Assembly (NCBI GenBank): GCA_963965975.1
Contig: OZ014418.1
Coordinates: 3,546,775-3,610,774 of the forward strand
Origin: Xestospongia bergquistia
Lineage: Eukaryota > Porifera > Demospongiae > Haplosclerida > Petrosiidae
Reading direction: 5' to 3'
Length of the DNA: 64,000 nucleotides
Shown here: piece by piece, positions 11,721 through 23,629 of the stretch
Layout of the letters: each line of letters begins with the position of its first letter
Numbering within the stretch: position 1 is the first letter of the stretch
Position numbers and translations under genes: made by a program
The notes under the pieces: generated by a model
What the model was told of the DNA's origin: nothing
The model's database searches: none
What the model saw: the letters and a program-made list of their open reading frames with translations, nothing else

Positions 11721-13029
11721 TCCAATATGTCACTATGTTAATTCTAATACCTTGTGTAGCTTTGGAAGAAATGTTAAAGCTTCTATTTCACTCATAATAA
11801 GACATAGTACATTGCTTTGTATTAAAAGTCTTCTAGCTTCAGAGCTTGAGTTACTGAGAACATGGAAGAAGACATGAAATAAAAGGAGAGGATGAGTTGA
11901 AGAAAGTTGTAATAGGTCTTCAGTAGTGTTCTTTAGTACACCTGGAAAAAGAAAACCTGATAATATTCTAGTGTATTGAATTAATGACTTCATAAATTTA
12001 CTTGCTGTGCAATAAGTATATTAACTTATAGTCTTAACATAATAATATCATCATATTACCAGTTATATAACTATTACTGTGTGACTTACCAGTGAACACC
12101 CAAGTGAGTAATCACACACTATAACAAGTAACTCTGACATCTCCTGATCACACTGAAATAAAACAATGGAAACTTGTTCCTCACCAATTAATGTGAGTAC
12201 TTGAAACAAGCTGACAAGGATGCTTATTTGAATTCATAAGTCAAGGTCATAAACAAAAGTGATTGTTCTGGTTTGGACCTTAGCTTTTTAAACAGTTAAT
12301 ACAGACTCTTAAAAGTGACAGAAAGTTATCCTGATAACATGGTATATCTCATCATTTGTGGATAATTCTACAAAATAAAATGACAAACAGGTTACAATAA
12401 TGTGCCCAAAAATAAAAAAAATAATCGCAGAATTGTTGAGTATGTATGATCAACTGGTAAAATTGCATGATGTCACTCACTATATGTAAGTAATGTAATA
12501 CAAACATACCAGGAGATGTGTCATTTGCATTGATCAAAATTTTTTCTGCAGTAGTAGCAGCAACAGAACTCACTAGATCATTTCCAGAAAAAGAAAGTTC
12601 CTCCAATTTTGGCAATAATTCAATGACTAGTACAAATAATCAGAGCATGTTCATAATTGGAACAGATACTGGATAATAGTTTAAGTCCATTAGGTAGTAA
12701 GGCCTCTTTTTGAAGTATTGCTTGAAACAGCATCAAAAACTTAGGATCTTTAAACAGACCAAAATTAGCCTGGTGCTTGGAGAACAAATAGAGATATAGC
12801 AACAGGTCAGGAGCATCATAACCGTTAGCTTGATCTTCACGACTATCATGTATAATGACATTAAGATAGGGAGATTCTAAGGATTTGTTAGCCCTCTCTG
12901 TATGTTCGAAAAATTCAATGTTGTTCAATTTCAGAAAGGGTAAAAACTTCTCACTCAGTTTCTCATAATCAAATAAGATAGCTAATACAGTCTTAGCTAA
13001 GAGGGAGATATTGACATAGTGAAGATTAA

Positions 13030-14800
13030 CATAATATGGTAATATATGATGTATTGTAAATCATACTGCTTGTTTAATTATAAGTGGTATCTGATGGTGC
13101 TAGACAGCAATTACAGAGAGTAGTTAGCAGAAGTCCTATAATGTCTGTCTGCTTCTATATTACAAAAAGACAACATGTAATTGATTGGTAATCATGATCA
13201 TATTAGACAGTTATCACACAAAGAACATCAGTTAGTAGTCATATACTCTTAAATTAAACATTACACAATTCACGGTCTATTTTAAAAATATTTATCAATA
13301 ATAACATAATTACAACTGAAATAATTGTCCTATAGTAGTTTTGAAAACACTGAATTCACAATCAAAACAATGACTAAATAAGTGGTTCAATAGATGTGTA
13401 TGTAGAATATTACAGCATGTTAAAAATATCACTTTATTATTGGGATACAAACATGTTAGTGTAATGTATTAAACCTTTGATACATGATCAGTCACATAAT
13501 GGCCACAAATATAGGGTTAATGAAGTTCATTGGTTGCTATATGTTTCAACATTTAAGGAAAAGGGTTAATTTATTCATAGTTATTGATTGTCACACACAA
13601 CACTAAAATAAAACAATGCAAGGAGACTTATTGTATCTATTGTCCTCCTTATGAACACATAATACATCAGTAATGGGTAAGTGAAAGTCTAATACAAAGT
13701 GTGAATTGAGATTCATTCATTGATATTTTTATTAAGGTAAGTGAGTAGCTTATAATACAAATATATTAATATTATTAACTGTATATGGTCATACTGTACA
13801 TTTTTAAAAAAATGACCTCAGAATAAGACAAAAAAATTTCCAAACATCTTAACTGGTGAACTGCACAGTGTATGAAGTTATTGTCCATTAAAATAGCTTC
13901 CGTACTATTACATGAACACATCTGTACAATAAAATATGACAGCATTAATGGATGCTATTCATCAATAGGTCTGCTCTCCATCACAGTAGCTACAGAAAAA
14001 AGTTATAATCTAAATAGTTATGGGGTGGCTATAAGGCAGAGTAGCAACTACGAACTTCAATCAGACAAGATTACTGTTATCTTTCCTGGTTTATATTAAA
14101 AGTCTAGAAAAGTTAACATCAGGACTTCATTTAATTATGATAAGAAAAATTAAAGAAACCACACACACACATATGGGTAAGCAACAATCTCATTAATTAA
14201 TGTAAACTGTTTACTGTTATAGATTAGTTCACTTTTTAAAACCACAGGTTACGATGTTATTGACTATTAAAACAGCCTAACCTTAATAGTAAGCACTAAA
14301 CAGTTTGTTAGCTTATAGAAATAAGATAGATATTAATGGCTCTAACTAATACTACTTTCTGCTTCCCATGCTATCCAGATTCTGGGTAGTGGAATCTGAT
14401 ATGTCAAGTGAAGTACAATTCATCATAACCTTGTTAGACCAGTAGTGCATGAAGAAAAACAAGGGAGTGTCAAACACATACTTTCATGTACTATCTGTTA
14501 AGATAAGTCCTTATCTTAGTTTTACCATATAAGGTATATGATTTTATAGTCTTAGGTGGTTACAAGCTTTGTAATTGTGTTTTTTTCATGTGGTAAAGCA
14601 CCCAGAAACAACTGCTCTAGGTTTCTATCTATAGAACATTGACATTTAGGGGTCTCTTCAGTGTTACAAACTGCTCCATGATACCATTATAATACTTACT
14701 ATCTAGCATTATAGAGAACAGCTAAATAATATATGTGTTAATGGCAAAACATGACTACATGGTTTAAGTTTAAATACTAGATAGGTACTAAAAAAGATTT
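13030..14800. other. No gene seen (intronic AT-rich DNA)
   Basis: A large putative intron between the 15.3-14.8 kb and 13.0-12.5 kb exon blocks. A short CACACACACACA run lies near 14160. The open stretch 13872-14099 is unsupported. Confidence 0.4.
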
Positions 14801-15339
14801 CTATATATGGTCAATGGACTGGCATAGCTACAACACATCTTCCCTCTTCCTCAAGAACCTTCTCATGCATCAGCAAAGAGGAAGGTCTAGCTCTAAACAT
14901 GTCCATCTTATTAAATAGTTCCAAGTATGGTTCAAATTTAGTTACAACTAATTTGAGAACTGATGGATTGGTAATATTAATTAGAGATAGTGATATATAA
15001 TGTACACAACTCATGTTAAATTGTTGATAGATAAAACTAATCAACATGGACATTAGCTGGTTATGACTTGAACTTGATAACATTTGATATATTGTATCTT
15101 TAACTTTAGTCTGGTCATTCCTCAGTAGTTCTACAACCTCTAATAAACCAGATCTAACCTCTTCAGTATCATAATGTTCAAGTTGACCAGTATCATCTCC
15201 AGTATACTTAGCTAATAATATGTCTTGACAAGATCATTACAAAAGCTCTGTATTTCATCACTTTAGAGTTGATAGGTCAATAGTAGGAGACTGCATTATG
15301 TCAAAATCAGAGAGAACTGGAGGATATACTCTAATTAAA

Positions 15340-15960
15340 AGTAAAGGTAATAGTTATTTTAAAAATTAGTAATATTAATTATTTATTATTTAATAACTTG
15401 ATAAATTAAAGAATAAGTTGCTTGGAAACTAAGATCAACAACACAATAAAATTATATTCTAGTAGCCCAAAATAAGTAACTACTAGTCTAAGTGATGCTA
15501 GCTAGACCTAATATTATAGGCTCTGAAAAATTCCACTGAAAACTTGTAAAGTTGTCTTAGGAAAGTGTAGATTGTCAATGTTCCTTATAACATAATTCAG
15601 CAGATAATGAACCAATAGATATTCCACAAGGAGATAGTGAACTTGTCAGTATTTAAAACTCTATCAAACTAAGAGCAATGAGATGACCACAAATACAAAA
15701 TACTCCAATACAGAAGTGGCCTATCAAACATACTGAGCTGAGCAAGTACAAATAATAAATTAATACATTACAAGTTAATAACAATTCACTTCAACACACT
15801 TACATTCCTCTATTCCTATTAAAATAGTAGACATTCTACTATAAATGGGATATCAGGTTTCAGTCTGTGATGCAGAGAGAATTTAGTAGTAAAAAAATTG
15901 TTCATATCTGAATGAGCCAAAAAAATGTGAACATTTGTATCTTGGCCATTGTTAATTTTC
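15340..15960. other. No gene seen
   Basis: AT-rich sequence between the start of the helical-repeat exon series and a gypsy integrase fragment. No coding signal on either strand. Confidence 0.4.
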
Positions 15961-16270
15961 ATTTTGAGCAGGAATGTCTCTTAATTGCTTAACATAAGGT
16001 TTGGATTAAACCAATCTGTGTCACTTCCTGGCTCAGCTAGTACACTTAAGATCTTATTTGTGTACTGACTAGACTTCAAAACATTTGAGTTGACCAAACG
16101 TGTCTTCCATGTCAAATCTCCAACCTTGACTAGATAGAGGAATGCTCCATTAATCTATTTAACAATTTCACATACTGTGCTACAGTAATCACATGCTAAG
16201 ACTATCTGTCCTTTATTAAATTCTTTCATCTTAGTGTATCTATCATAAAATACTCTCTGCTTGTCTTGAT
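15960..16270 (-). pseudogene. Ty3/gypsy integrase C-terminal fragment
   Basis: The minus strand reads YDRYTKMKEFNKGQIVLA followed by GAFLYLVKVGDLTWK. This is the post-catalytic region of gypsy integrases: a Tyr-Asp tether, a basic stretch, a hydrophobic 'GD.VLV'-like strand and then 'Y.VKVGD.TWKRHVDQL'. The expected RHVDQL has become TRLVNSN. One in-frame stop lies in the middle. It is an isolated tail with no other pol domain around it. Confidence 0.65.
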
Positions 16271-16299
16271 TCACTTAAACCACATTGTCAATTCAGGTC

Positions 16300-18070
16300 T
16301 TAAGAAATGTAGCATTTTACTTGAAGCACAGATCCCAAAAGAATGAAATTCCAGATGTTACATATAACCTTCTAAGCTAAGAAAGCATCCAGATACCTGC
16401 TAGAAAGATGGACCAAAACTTAATAAACCTTGATATTAGATATTATTAATAAACAAATGTCTAATAAATTCTCAAATATTCCATGTCATAAGAACCAAGT
16501 AAAGTAACATCAAGTGTTATAAGAAATGTCCATACCTCATAAAGAAATCTTCAAACTATCAAGATGTTATTAGAATAAAAGACTTATGTCAGTACAAAAT
16601 TAAATGCTTCAAATCTTCAAGGCCAACAAACAATAAAGAAGAATTCTAGACACAAGTAAATACAGAAAGGAAATAAAAAAATCAAGTAAATTTAGTACCT
16701 CAGTAAAATTCTAGATGGCAGCAAGACAATGAGAAATGAATTATTGCTTTAAATGCAAGCATAATAAATTTAAAATAAATGTTTTGAGCCATTGACAATA
16801 CAATATTGAAAATACCAGAAAAGAAAGTTTATGTATGCCAGTAAAATACCAAAAAGATAAAATGCCAACTTAATTTTAAACAATTGAATAACGATAAAAT
16901 CCTAAAATAGTATCTTATAATAGGAATATAAACCTCAGTCACCAGTCATGATTGCTAGGCTGTAGTATAGTATTATTATAGTACCAATATTGTCAGTAAA
17001 TCATAAAAATGGTAACACTAGAATCATTACCAATAAAAATATGAAATTTTAAGTGTGACTAAAAGTTAGTCATTGATCACAGATGAAAAGTAAAATCCAA
17101 ATAACAGTGAAAAAAATTAAATCGTTGATAACTTTGAAAATGAATGAAAGGTCTTGCTTGAAAGTGAAATACTGGTAAACATTGATATTAAGAAAATCCA
17201 AATGCTGGTAAATGTTGAACATTAGTATAATCAATAAAATGAAATTACATATCACTAAATAGATTGTAATGAGCGATAGATAGCAGTAAATATACCAGAG
17301 ATTACTATAATTAATAGTAACTAATAAAGTACCAGTGTCATCATGACAATCAGACATGATAGTAACATGAGAAAGACTCTCCAGATAATATAAATCATTC
17401 AATGCTATCTCTAAATAGCTAAATTAATTATAAAGGAAATAAATTGATGGTAAACTTAACAACCAAGTGTCATTTTAAACAGTATAAAGATATGAAGTAG
17501 AAGGAACTCTGGATGAGATATAGTGTATATAAAAGTACACAAGATACAAGACAACACTCATCAGATATAACAGCAGACAGAGTTAAAATTTGCAAAAGGA
17601 GACACAAATATATATTAAAATAATAAAATGACACTAGTGGTCTATATGTCAGGATTACACGGCAGACACAGTTCAATTCAGCCTATACAGCTATACCCAA
17701 GAGGGATAACAATTTAGGAATATACAACAAGACATGATATATCTAAATGAAACAACAAACATAGACTGCACAAAAATTTGGGATTATATGACAGAAATGA
17801 GAGGTTATTTTTTCATAGTTATGCAAAAGAAAAAAGATAGTTGCATGACAAACACAGAGGATTGATAATTTACAAATATATGACAGCAATTGGCAGATTG
17901 CCTTAATTGACAGACATATATGGTTAACAAACAATTCAGGGTTATATAGGACACATGGGGGTTAATAAGACAATAATTTCTGTCACAAGTTAAAGGTTAG
18001 AATGAGTTCATTGACAGATGTACGGAAGGTCTGACATCAGGTTTTATATAATATCAAGGAAGTGGGTCAA
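16300..18070. repeat. Degenerate AT-rich minisatellite-like tract
   Basis: No gene. Short words recur at irregular spacing, for example variants of CCAGTAAAATACCAA, GGTAAACATTGA and, between 17640 and 17990, ATATGACAG / ATAGGACACA / ATATGTCAGG. The pattern suggests an old tandem array eroded by mutation. A period could not be fixed by eye, so confidence is low. Confidence 0.3.
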
Positions 18071-18135
18071 TATTACATGTTAAGTATGCATTATAAAAGG
18101 AGGTGAATAAAATAATAATGAAATCCACTAAAGTG

Positions 18136-18801
18136 CTTAACCTCGCTGCGGTCTTATCCAGAGACTTTCTTTATTCTTTTTAGCCTTCTCAAGTGTGCAA
18201 TACCACAGAATACGGACAAGAGATATCTCACGTGATGCCCAAGATGATTATTGATAACTCAGCATTTCTCTTCAATCAAAGGGGAAAAAAGCTTTGCCTT
18301 TTAGTGCGTCTACTGGGTACTTTGCACTCTAATTGACAAAAGGTCCAGTACTTTCCAACTTCTTAGTAAAAGTTAGTGATTCTCCAATGACAGCTATGGT
18401 GCTAGTGTTTTTTAGCTCGTGCTCAATGTGTCTACAAAGATAACTGTCAAAAGTTAGTAAAACTGTCATAACTTTCCAAAGTATTTTTGCAAAGTTCTCA
18501 CTTTAAAAAGTTGAAATATGTCAAGCTGTATCCGGGAAGTTTTTATTGAATTTTCAAGTCTTCACTGAAAGCTGTGCTTTTTTTTAATGGTTTTTCAGAC
18601 TTTTAAAGCTTTTTGTTCATTTGACGCTACTTTTGGCAGTATTCTTAAGAAGTACAGACGTTTGCTACCGTCCACTAGAGTTTGGTGGCTACCAGTGCCG
18701 TGTTTGCCTAGTTAAAGCAGTTCAAAGCCATTTGAACTGCTTTCACACTGACTGACTACAGTAAGCCTTGCTATGCGCCCACACACAGTGAGGTTAACAA
18801 G
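18136..18801. other. Possible non-autonomous element bounded by imperfect 12-bp inverted repeat
   Basis: TTAACCTCGCTG near 18138 is matched, inverted and with one mismatch, by CAGTGAGGTTAA near 18786. The interior is less AT-rich than its surroundings, holds a strong hairpin and codes for nothing recognisable. This could be a MITE. The short imperfect ends make it uncertain. Confidence 0.25.
18714..18743. repeat. Perfect 13-bp stem hairpin
   Basis: AAAGCAGTTCAAA, a 4-base loop GCCA, then the exact reverse complement TTTGAACTGCTTT. It lies in a locally less AT-rich block (18120-18960) that has no coding support. A small structured RNA or an internal transposon hairpin is possible; nothing identifies it. 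Confidence 0.7.
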
Positions 18802-18969
18802 ACCATGTGTGACTAGTTGTTTTGTGTCTAAATCTTCAAACAGTTGTCTATCAATTGCTGAAACCTCACAAACCATCACAAAAATGATCTATAAAACCGA
18901 CAAACTGATGATGTTTAAGCATAAAGTCTATAATCAATCTTATGATCAAAGTGGAGCCACAACCAGTGA

Positions 18970-19400
18970 TTGATACTAAAGAATTCTCCAGATACAAACA
19001 GTTATTGATGTCATAATATTAGGTTGTGTATTAGAGTTATAATAGATTGATGAAGATATGTGTCTTTAGTTGTATTATATAGGATATCAGGGTCACAATG
19101 AATTTGTTTACACGTGTGTCACAAGACAAAATTGTATTTTATATGACATGATTACAAGGGCTCTGTATGTTCATGCTGCATAATTAACAAGGGTATGCAT
19201 CCTATAATGTAAGTCTTCCATATATTAGGACTTGACTTATAGTAAGTTTGATACATCCTGTGCAAGTTATGTGATTCTGAAAAGATATATTTGTATGACA
19301 TGTTAAAATTCGTATCTCTACATCTTATAATACTGACACATGTTTATTATAGGAGTGTCTAAATGCTACCACATATATAAATTATGTAAATAGATTACTG
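18970..19400. other. No gene seen
   Basis: AT-rich sequence with stops in all frames and no recognisable repeat. Confidence 0.4.
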
Positions 19401-19424
19401 CTGGTAAAAAAGCTTTATACTATG

Positions 19425-19730
19425 CACATATATTACAACACTAAGATACAAGAAGATTACAAGAAGGTTGAATATGCTTTAAGATTAGACTTTAGACCCA
19501 AAGAGTTCGTGTACTTATTTGGCAGGGAGGCTCTGCTGGTTGTAAAACTATTAATACAGTTCATAAGGTAGTCTCAAGTAGCTAGATTGTATATTTAAGA
19601 GGTAATAGGATTACAAATTTTGTAACAAAAGAGTGTAAAGCTATAGAGCAAGATTATGTACAAATAACCAGGGCTATTACATTAGGAACTTCCTATATCA
19701 TTTAGTATACTTTACTAGTATCATGTATAT
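19425..19730 (+). pseudogene. Possible PIF1-like helicase fragment
   Basis: The plus strand reads EDYKKVEYALRLDF and then, after a frame change, WQGGSAGCKTINTVHKVV. That is close in spacing to a Walker A motif (GG.AG.GKT...I) as found in PIF1-like helicases encoded by sponge repeats, with the GK pair changed. It then dissolves into stops. No second helicase motif was found, so the call rests on one damaged motif. Confidence 0.3.
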
Positions 19731-20377
19731 CAGTATTTTGTGGTCACATAAACAGCCAGCTCTCAACTCAGGGACCAAGAACAACTACTCACAGCACAGG
19801 GCTATAGGTAGGCAACAACACAGGTTATAGGATAGAAGGCTCTATTAGGATAGCTGGCCAGTTCTCATTGTAGGGTTCATGTACACTCATAGCAGATAAC
19901 CAAGGAACTTTATACCATATGGGATAGCAAGACTATATAAATATAGTTGTGACATCGATAAGAAGTTATATGTAGACCTTGAGTCTGTGAAGACCTTTGA
20001 ACATTAAGGACACTTTCAGCTAGGTAAGTAGTGAATATTAGCTTTCAAAACATGTCATTTCAACCAAATTAAGCTAACGTACAAATTAAGTTACAAAAGG
20101 CTGTCTAGCAATTTTATATTGACAAAAAGAAGATGCTACAAGGTTTGCATATAGTAAATGTAGTGTATGTTTATTTTCACCTTATTGCTCTTCTCTTTCT
20201 GTGCTGTATATTTGAACAAAAGTATAGTTTCATTTTTGTTGTCTCTGGTAGGTTGTAACGTTTTTCCGTATGGAAGAAGAGTAATAAGGTAAATTGATTG
20301 GAGATTACTGACTGATGCGTTCTTCATGATAAAGAGTGACCACACATCGTCCATATGGTTGTTCTAAGAAACGAGGT

Positions 20378-20640
20378 GCTACTAGTACTTTTAGGCGGAA
20401 ATTGGCTCATTAAAACAGAATGTAGAAGTGCGCATGCTCAGTTCACCCACTACGTTATAATAGTGTAATAAGATAACAAGAAAAATAAAATGATATTGAT
20501 AACAACAAGACACATATTCTACAATAATGTCTATCTGAAAGGATGTTTATAACAATGTATACAATGCAAATATCTCTAAGGTACATGTAGCATATTACTT
20601 AGGGGTGTCCTCATCAAGATATTTTTCTACCTGCAAATTC
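20378..20640 (+). repeat. Promoter-like dispersed module, copy A
   Basis: Contains CTAGTACTTTTAGGCGGAA, GCGCATGCTCAGTT and CTTAGGGGTGTCCTCATC. Diverged equivalents occur in the same order and orientation at 34495-34700 (CTAGTACTTTTTAGTGC, TATGCGCAGTTTT, CTAGGGGAGTCTCATC). The GCGCATGC and GGCGGAA words resemble NRF1- and E2F-type sites. No gene start is evident beside either copy. It may be a shared transposon end or a duplicated promoter. Confidence 0.35.
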
Positions 20641-20899
20641 TGAAATGTTATTGCTATGACATAAATCAAAAAAACACCATCATCATAATCATTTTTCAAT
20701 TAGATCAATAGCAGTTGTTATACCACTGACTACTGTTAAGAACATTCTCTCTTTATGTATAATAATTATATCAGCTGTGCAGACATTTAGTATCCATGAC
20801 AGATAGTACACAGTAAAACAATTGTCAAGGAAGAGCTTGCTTTTCATGTAAAAATCTGAACTAATAAAGATAATTTTCATCAATAAATGAGTAATCCTG

Positions 20900-22330
20900 A
20901 TTATGAACTTAATAGTTCAGCTCGTCTTCCAAATTGTGTTGCTCAACTCCATGCAATATGTGTATTCCTCAAGGAGAAATGGATTTAAAAGGATCTTCAC
21001 AAACCAAACAACCTGGACCTGGTATCTAGACCAATTCTTAAAGTACATGAAGTGGGCAAAGAATTTACATTACATGTTAATACATCAGATCAGGGCTTAG
21101 TCAAGGGAATACCAATGGCACTTTTCATATCATGCTTATGCAAGCAGAAAACTGCTCAGCAGACTCACAAGTTCAAATATGCAGTCATTGAGAAGGAGTG
21201 TGCTGGAATTATCTTGGCATTCAAATTCTTAAATGCCTAATTGTATACAGATAGAAGTTTAAACTGGTTGCTGATCAAAAGCCTGGTTGGACACAATCCT
21301 TGACTCACCAGATATGATGATATCTCCCTGCAACAACACACTTATTATGATGTATGAAATTTCTAGTAATTGATAATATGATCTCAAATGGTCTGTCTCA
21401 ATGAATGCCTGAGCTTAAGGGAAGAAGTGTAACAAAGCAATTAAAATGATTATATGTGTACAATGTTTCACATGTATCTCAGTTAACTTTGTAATGACAT
21501 TTATGTAATGTTTTTTTGTCAGTACCCCTTCATTAAAATCAAAGTATTAAAGTTTCTCTATGAGAGGAAAAACTAATGCACCACTTTGTGACATTAATTT
21601 ATCACATGATTTAGTCAAATACATGTCTAGTAGACCATAAATATTGTCAAGAAATGGCTCTTCAATTTTTCTGCTAATATTTATTTCTACTTTATAACTG
21701 TTCTAGTGGAGACATACATACACTAACAGTATCAAAAAGTGGAAAAAACTCAACTGTTTATATGACTACAGTATGGGGAGTCTATTCTCAAGTTAACTCA
21801 TGAAATCCCTAGATCAGGCCACATAGGAAAGCATCCTATTAATCGAATTTTACAGAGATTCTACTGCAGACAGTGTTTTAACTTTTTGTGAAACATGCCC
21901 AGAATGTCAGGAGTTTGTAGATTGAAAAACACCAAAGGTACCATTGGTATCTTTATCTATTTTGCAATTTGTGCCTTTTATATGGATTACAATGGACATT
22001 GTGGGACCTCTAACAAAAAGAACATCAGGCAACAAGTACATTCTAATCATTGGTGATTATAAAACCATTAACCAGACCCTATCACCCACAGATAGACTGA
22101 CTAGTGGAACAGTTCAATCAAACACTTCTGGAAAAGAGTCAGAGTAACCAGCAAGCCTGGTACGATCACAATGCATAACTATGTGAATTTACATGTGGAT
22201 ATGAAGTATTACTTTTGTGGCATAATGAAGAAGTTATTTCTTGTGAGGATCAATGACAAAGATCACTCCCATGTCATGCACATGGAGAAATGAGGCAAAA
22301 GAAAGACATGTTGATTTTATGAGGGGCTCA
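20900..22330 (+). pseudogene. Ty3/gypsy remnant (RNase H and integrase) with core deletion
   Basis: RNase H: 21055-21240 reads GKEFTLHVNTSDQGLVKG, then HKFKYAVIEKECAGIILAF, the usual run-up to the TDH motif (here YTDRSLNWLL). Integrase: about 21890 CPECQEFVD (second half of the HHCC zinc site), 21944-22060 FIWITMDIVGPL and NKYILIIGDY (first catalytic Asp), then directly TRPYHPQ, FNQTL, AWYDHNA and GYEVLLL near 22080-22220. The jump from the first strand of the core to the YHPQ segment indicates that the middle of the catalytic core is missing. Multiple stops. Confidence 0.75.
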
Positions 22331-22339
22331 ACAAAGTGG

Positions 22340-22840
22340 AAACTTGCATAATCATTCCTTTATGTGAAATGAACTTCTTGATTATATACTTATAATTATA
22401 TTCATCTATTTAATCTTGGTACTAGTCTAAAAGCTGGTGTTGATGTAAAATTACCTCTGCTAAGTAAAGGTGAGTGCTTTGGTTCAATATTGAGAGGAAT
22501 TGGAGTTGATACTGCATCATCAAATAGCACATTTTTTATATTTGTTTCTACTAGAAACATAATAAATCTAAGAACTAATATTTAATTCTAATTACATTGT
22601 AAATTCTAATAATGATGACAAATTATGGCTTGAATATTTATACATCTATATATTCACTAGCATTTTTATTCCAGTGTTCTATCAACAACTAAAAACACCA
22701 TATAAAGTTGTTCACCTTGTTTCTCCATAATGTTCACTCCAAATTGTGAATTGGCTATGTATTATTATACTGTGAAAGATCTTTTCTCATTGTTACAATA
22801 TTCAAAACATCCCTTCATCTTCTTGATCAAGTTATGAACA
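22340..22840. other. No clear gene
   Basis: Between a gypsy relic and a helicase relic. 22430-22545 reads open on the plus strand (KAGVDVKLPLLSKGECFGS) but I do not recognise it. Confidence 0.3.
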
Positions 22841-22847
22841 AATTGTT

Positions 22848-23622
22848 TGCCATGTATTACTTGATAAGGGTGCACAAACTTTTGAGTAAAAGACTATTGC
22901 TCCATTGTGTTTTAGCTAATAGGAATACTAAGATTGTTATTGCAGGAGATAACAAACAAGTGAGTTAATTATGACCATATCTAATTATATAATACTATAA
23001 TTATTCTATAATATATGTCAGTTACTTCTTTGTATTCAACAAAAATATTATGTTACAAATGGACATTTCAGTGTTTTATCATCTTCTAATTGGCACAATT
23101 TAAACTTTGCATTTGCACCTCAACATACAAATATAAAGAAATGACTGGTTCATTATTATCTAGCACATTTTGAGATATACTATGCATATATGTTGGTCCC
23201 TCATTGCTGGTCTTGGATATTATAGCAATAAAAAATGGCCTAAGTATTTCTCTCTTGGAAAGACTCTATTTGAAGTATTCACAGAAGTTGTTTATCAATT
23301 CTCAAGCACACTGTGCCACAATTCTGATTATGTATCGATTGTCATCATGCATTGCTATCTTTACCTTCCTATGTCTTTTACTGTTCTGCTTTAGTAACTG
23401 TAGCTGAACAGTCAGCATGTTTGCACTCAAAAGCTAGATATGCAATTTGTTCTTTGTACAATCCTTAGCAATGACACAGAAGTAATTGAAAGCATAAATA
23501 TGATAGAAATTGAGTTGCTGCTTCAATATGTATTGAAATATGTTAATGATTGCCCTGCAAGTCATTAGGAGAAAAAGATCTATTTAAGATCTGTGAAGTG
23601 GCTACAACATCTAACCAGGTAT
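22848..23622 (+). pseudogene. Superfamily 1 (UPF1/MOV10/HELZ-like) RNA helicase fragment
   Basis: Motif order fits the second half of a UPF1-like helicase. 22868-22960 holds the Walker B region (DKGAQTFE for DEAAQ..E) followed by NTKIVIAGDNKQ (motif III, GD..Q), ending in a GTGAGT donor. 23190-23280 reads VGPSLLVLD and NGLSISLLERLY, the typical follow-on. Next comes the motif IV-like 'NYR.H' segment, now MYRLSSC. 23440-23620 reads FVCTILSNDTEVIESIN, IEIELLLQYVLKYV and a final ATTSNQ before CAG/GTATAT. Stops, frame slips and a lost acceptor AG before VGPSL show it is dead. N-terminal motifs (Walker A) were not found. Confidence 0.6.
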
Positions 23623-23629
23623 ATGTGTA

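Larger units (their letters stand above)
9110..15330 (-). pseudogene. Multi-exon helical-repeat (armadillo/HEAT-like) gene, decaying
   Basis: Minus-strand exon-like blocks with splice signals lie in order. 15330-14811 starts after TTAATTAG and includes NQLMSMLISFIYQQF and KLVVTKFEPYLEL. About 13025-12510 includes EKLSEKFLPFLKL, DAPDLLLYLYLF and KLEELSFSGNDLV. 11941-11751 includes EDLLQLSSTHPLLLFH, 10206-9781 includes LLESEVKTLVNGLSQ, and about 9672-9430 includes DLDPSLAEHLQEPHS. 9309-9110 includes ARLERILLLLQDV. The 12510 donor (CCTG, then GTATG) and the 11941 acceptor (TTCCAG, then GTGT) join in phase. Leucine-rich amphipathic helices suggest armadillo/HEAT-like folding, but I cannot name the family. 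Frameshifts near 15270, 12625 and 9990, and phase mismatches elsewhere, indicate decay or missed small exons. Confidence 0.5.

Noticed and set aside
17070..17402. 110-codon open frame on the minus strand, Ile/Leu/Tyr-rich
   Set aside because: Composition is what AT-rich DNA gives by chance; no membrane-protein pattern, splice sites or family match.
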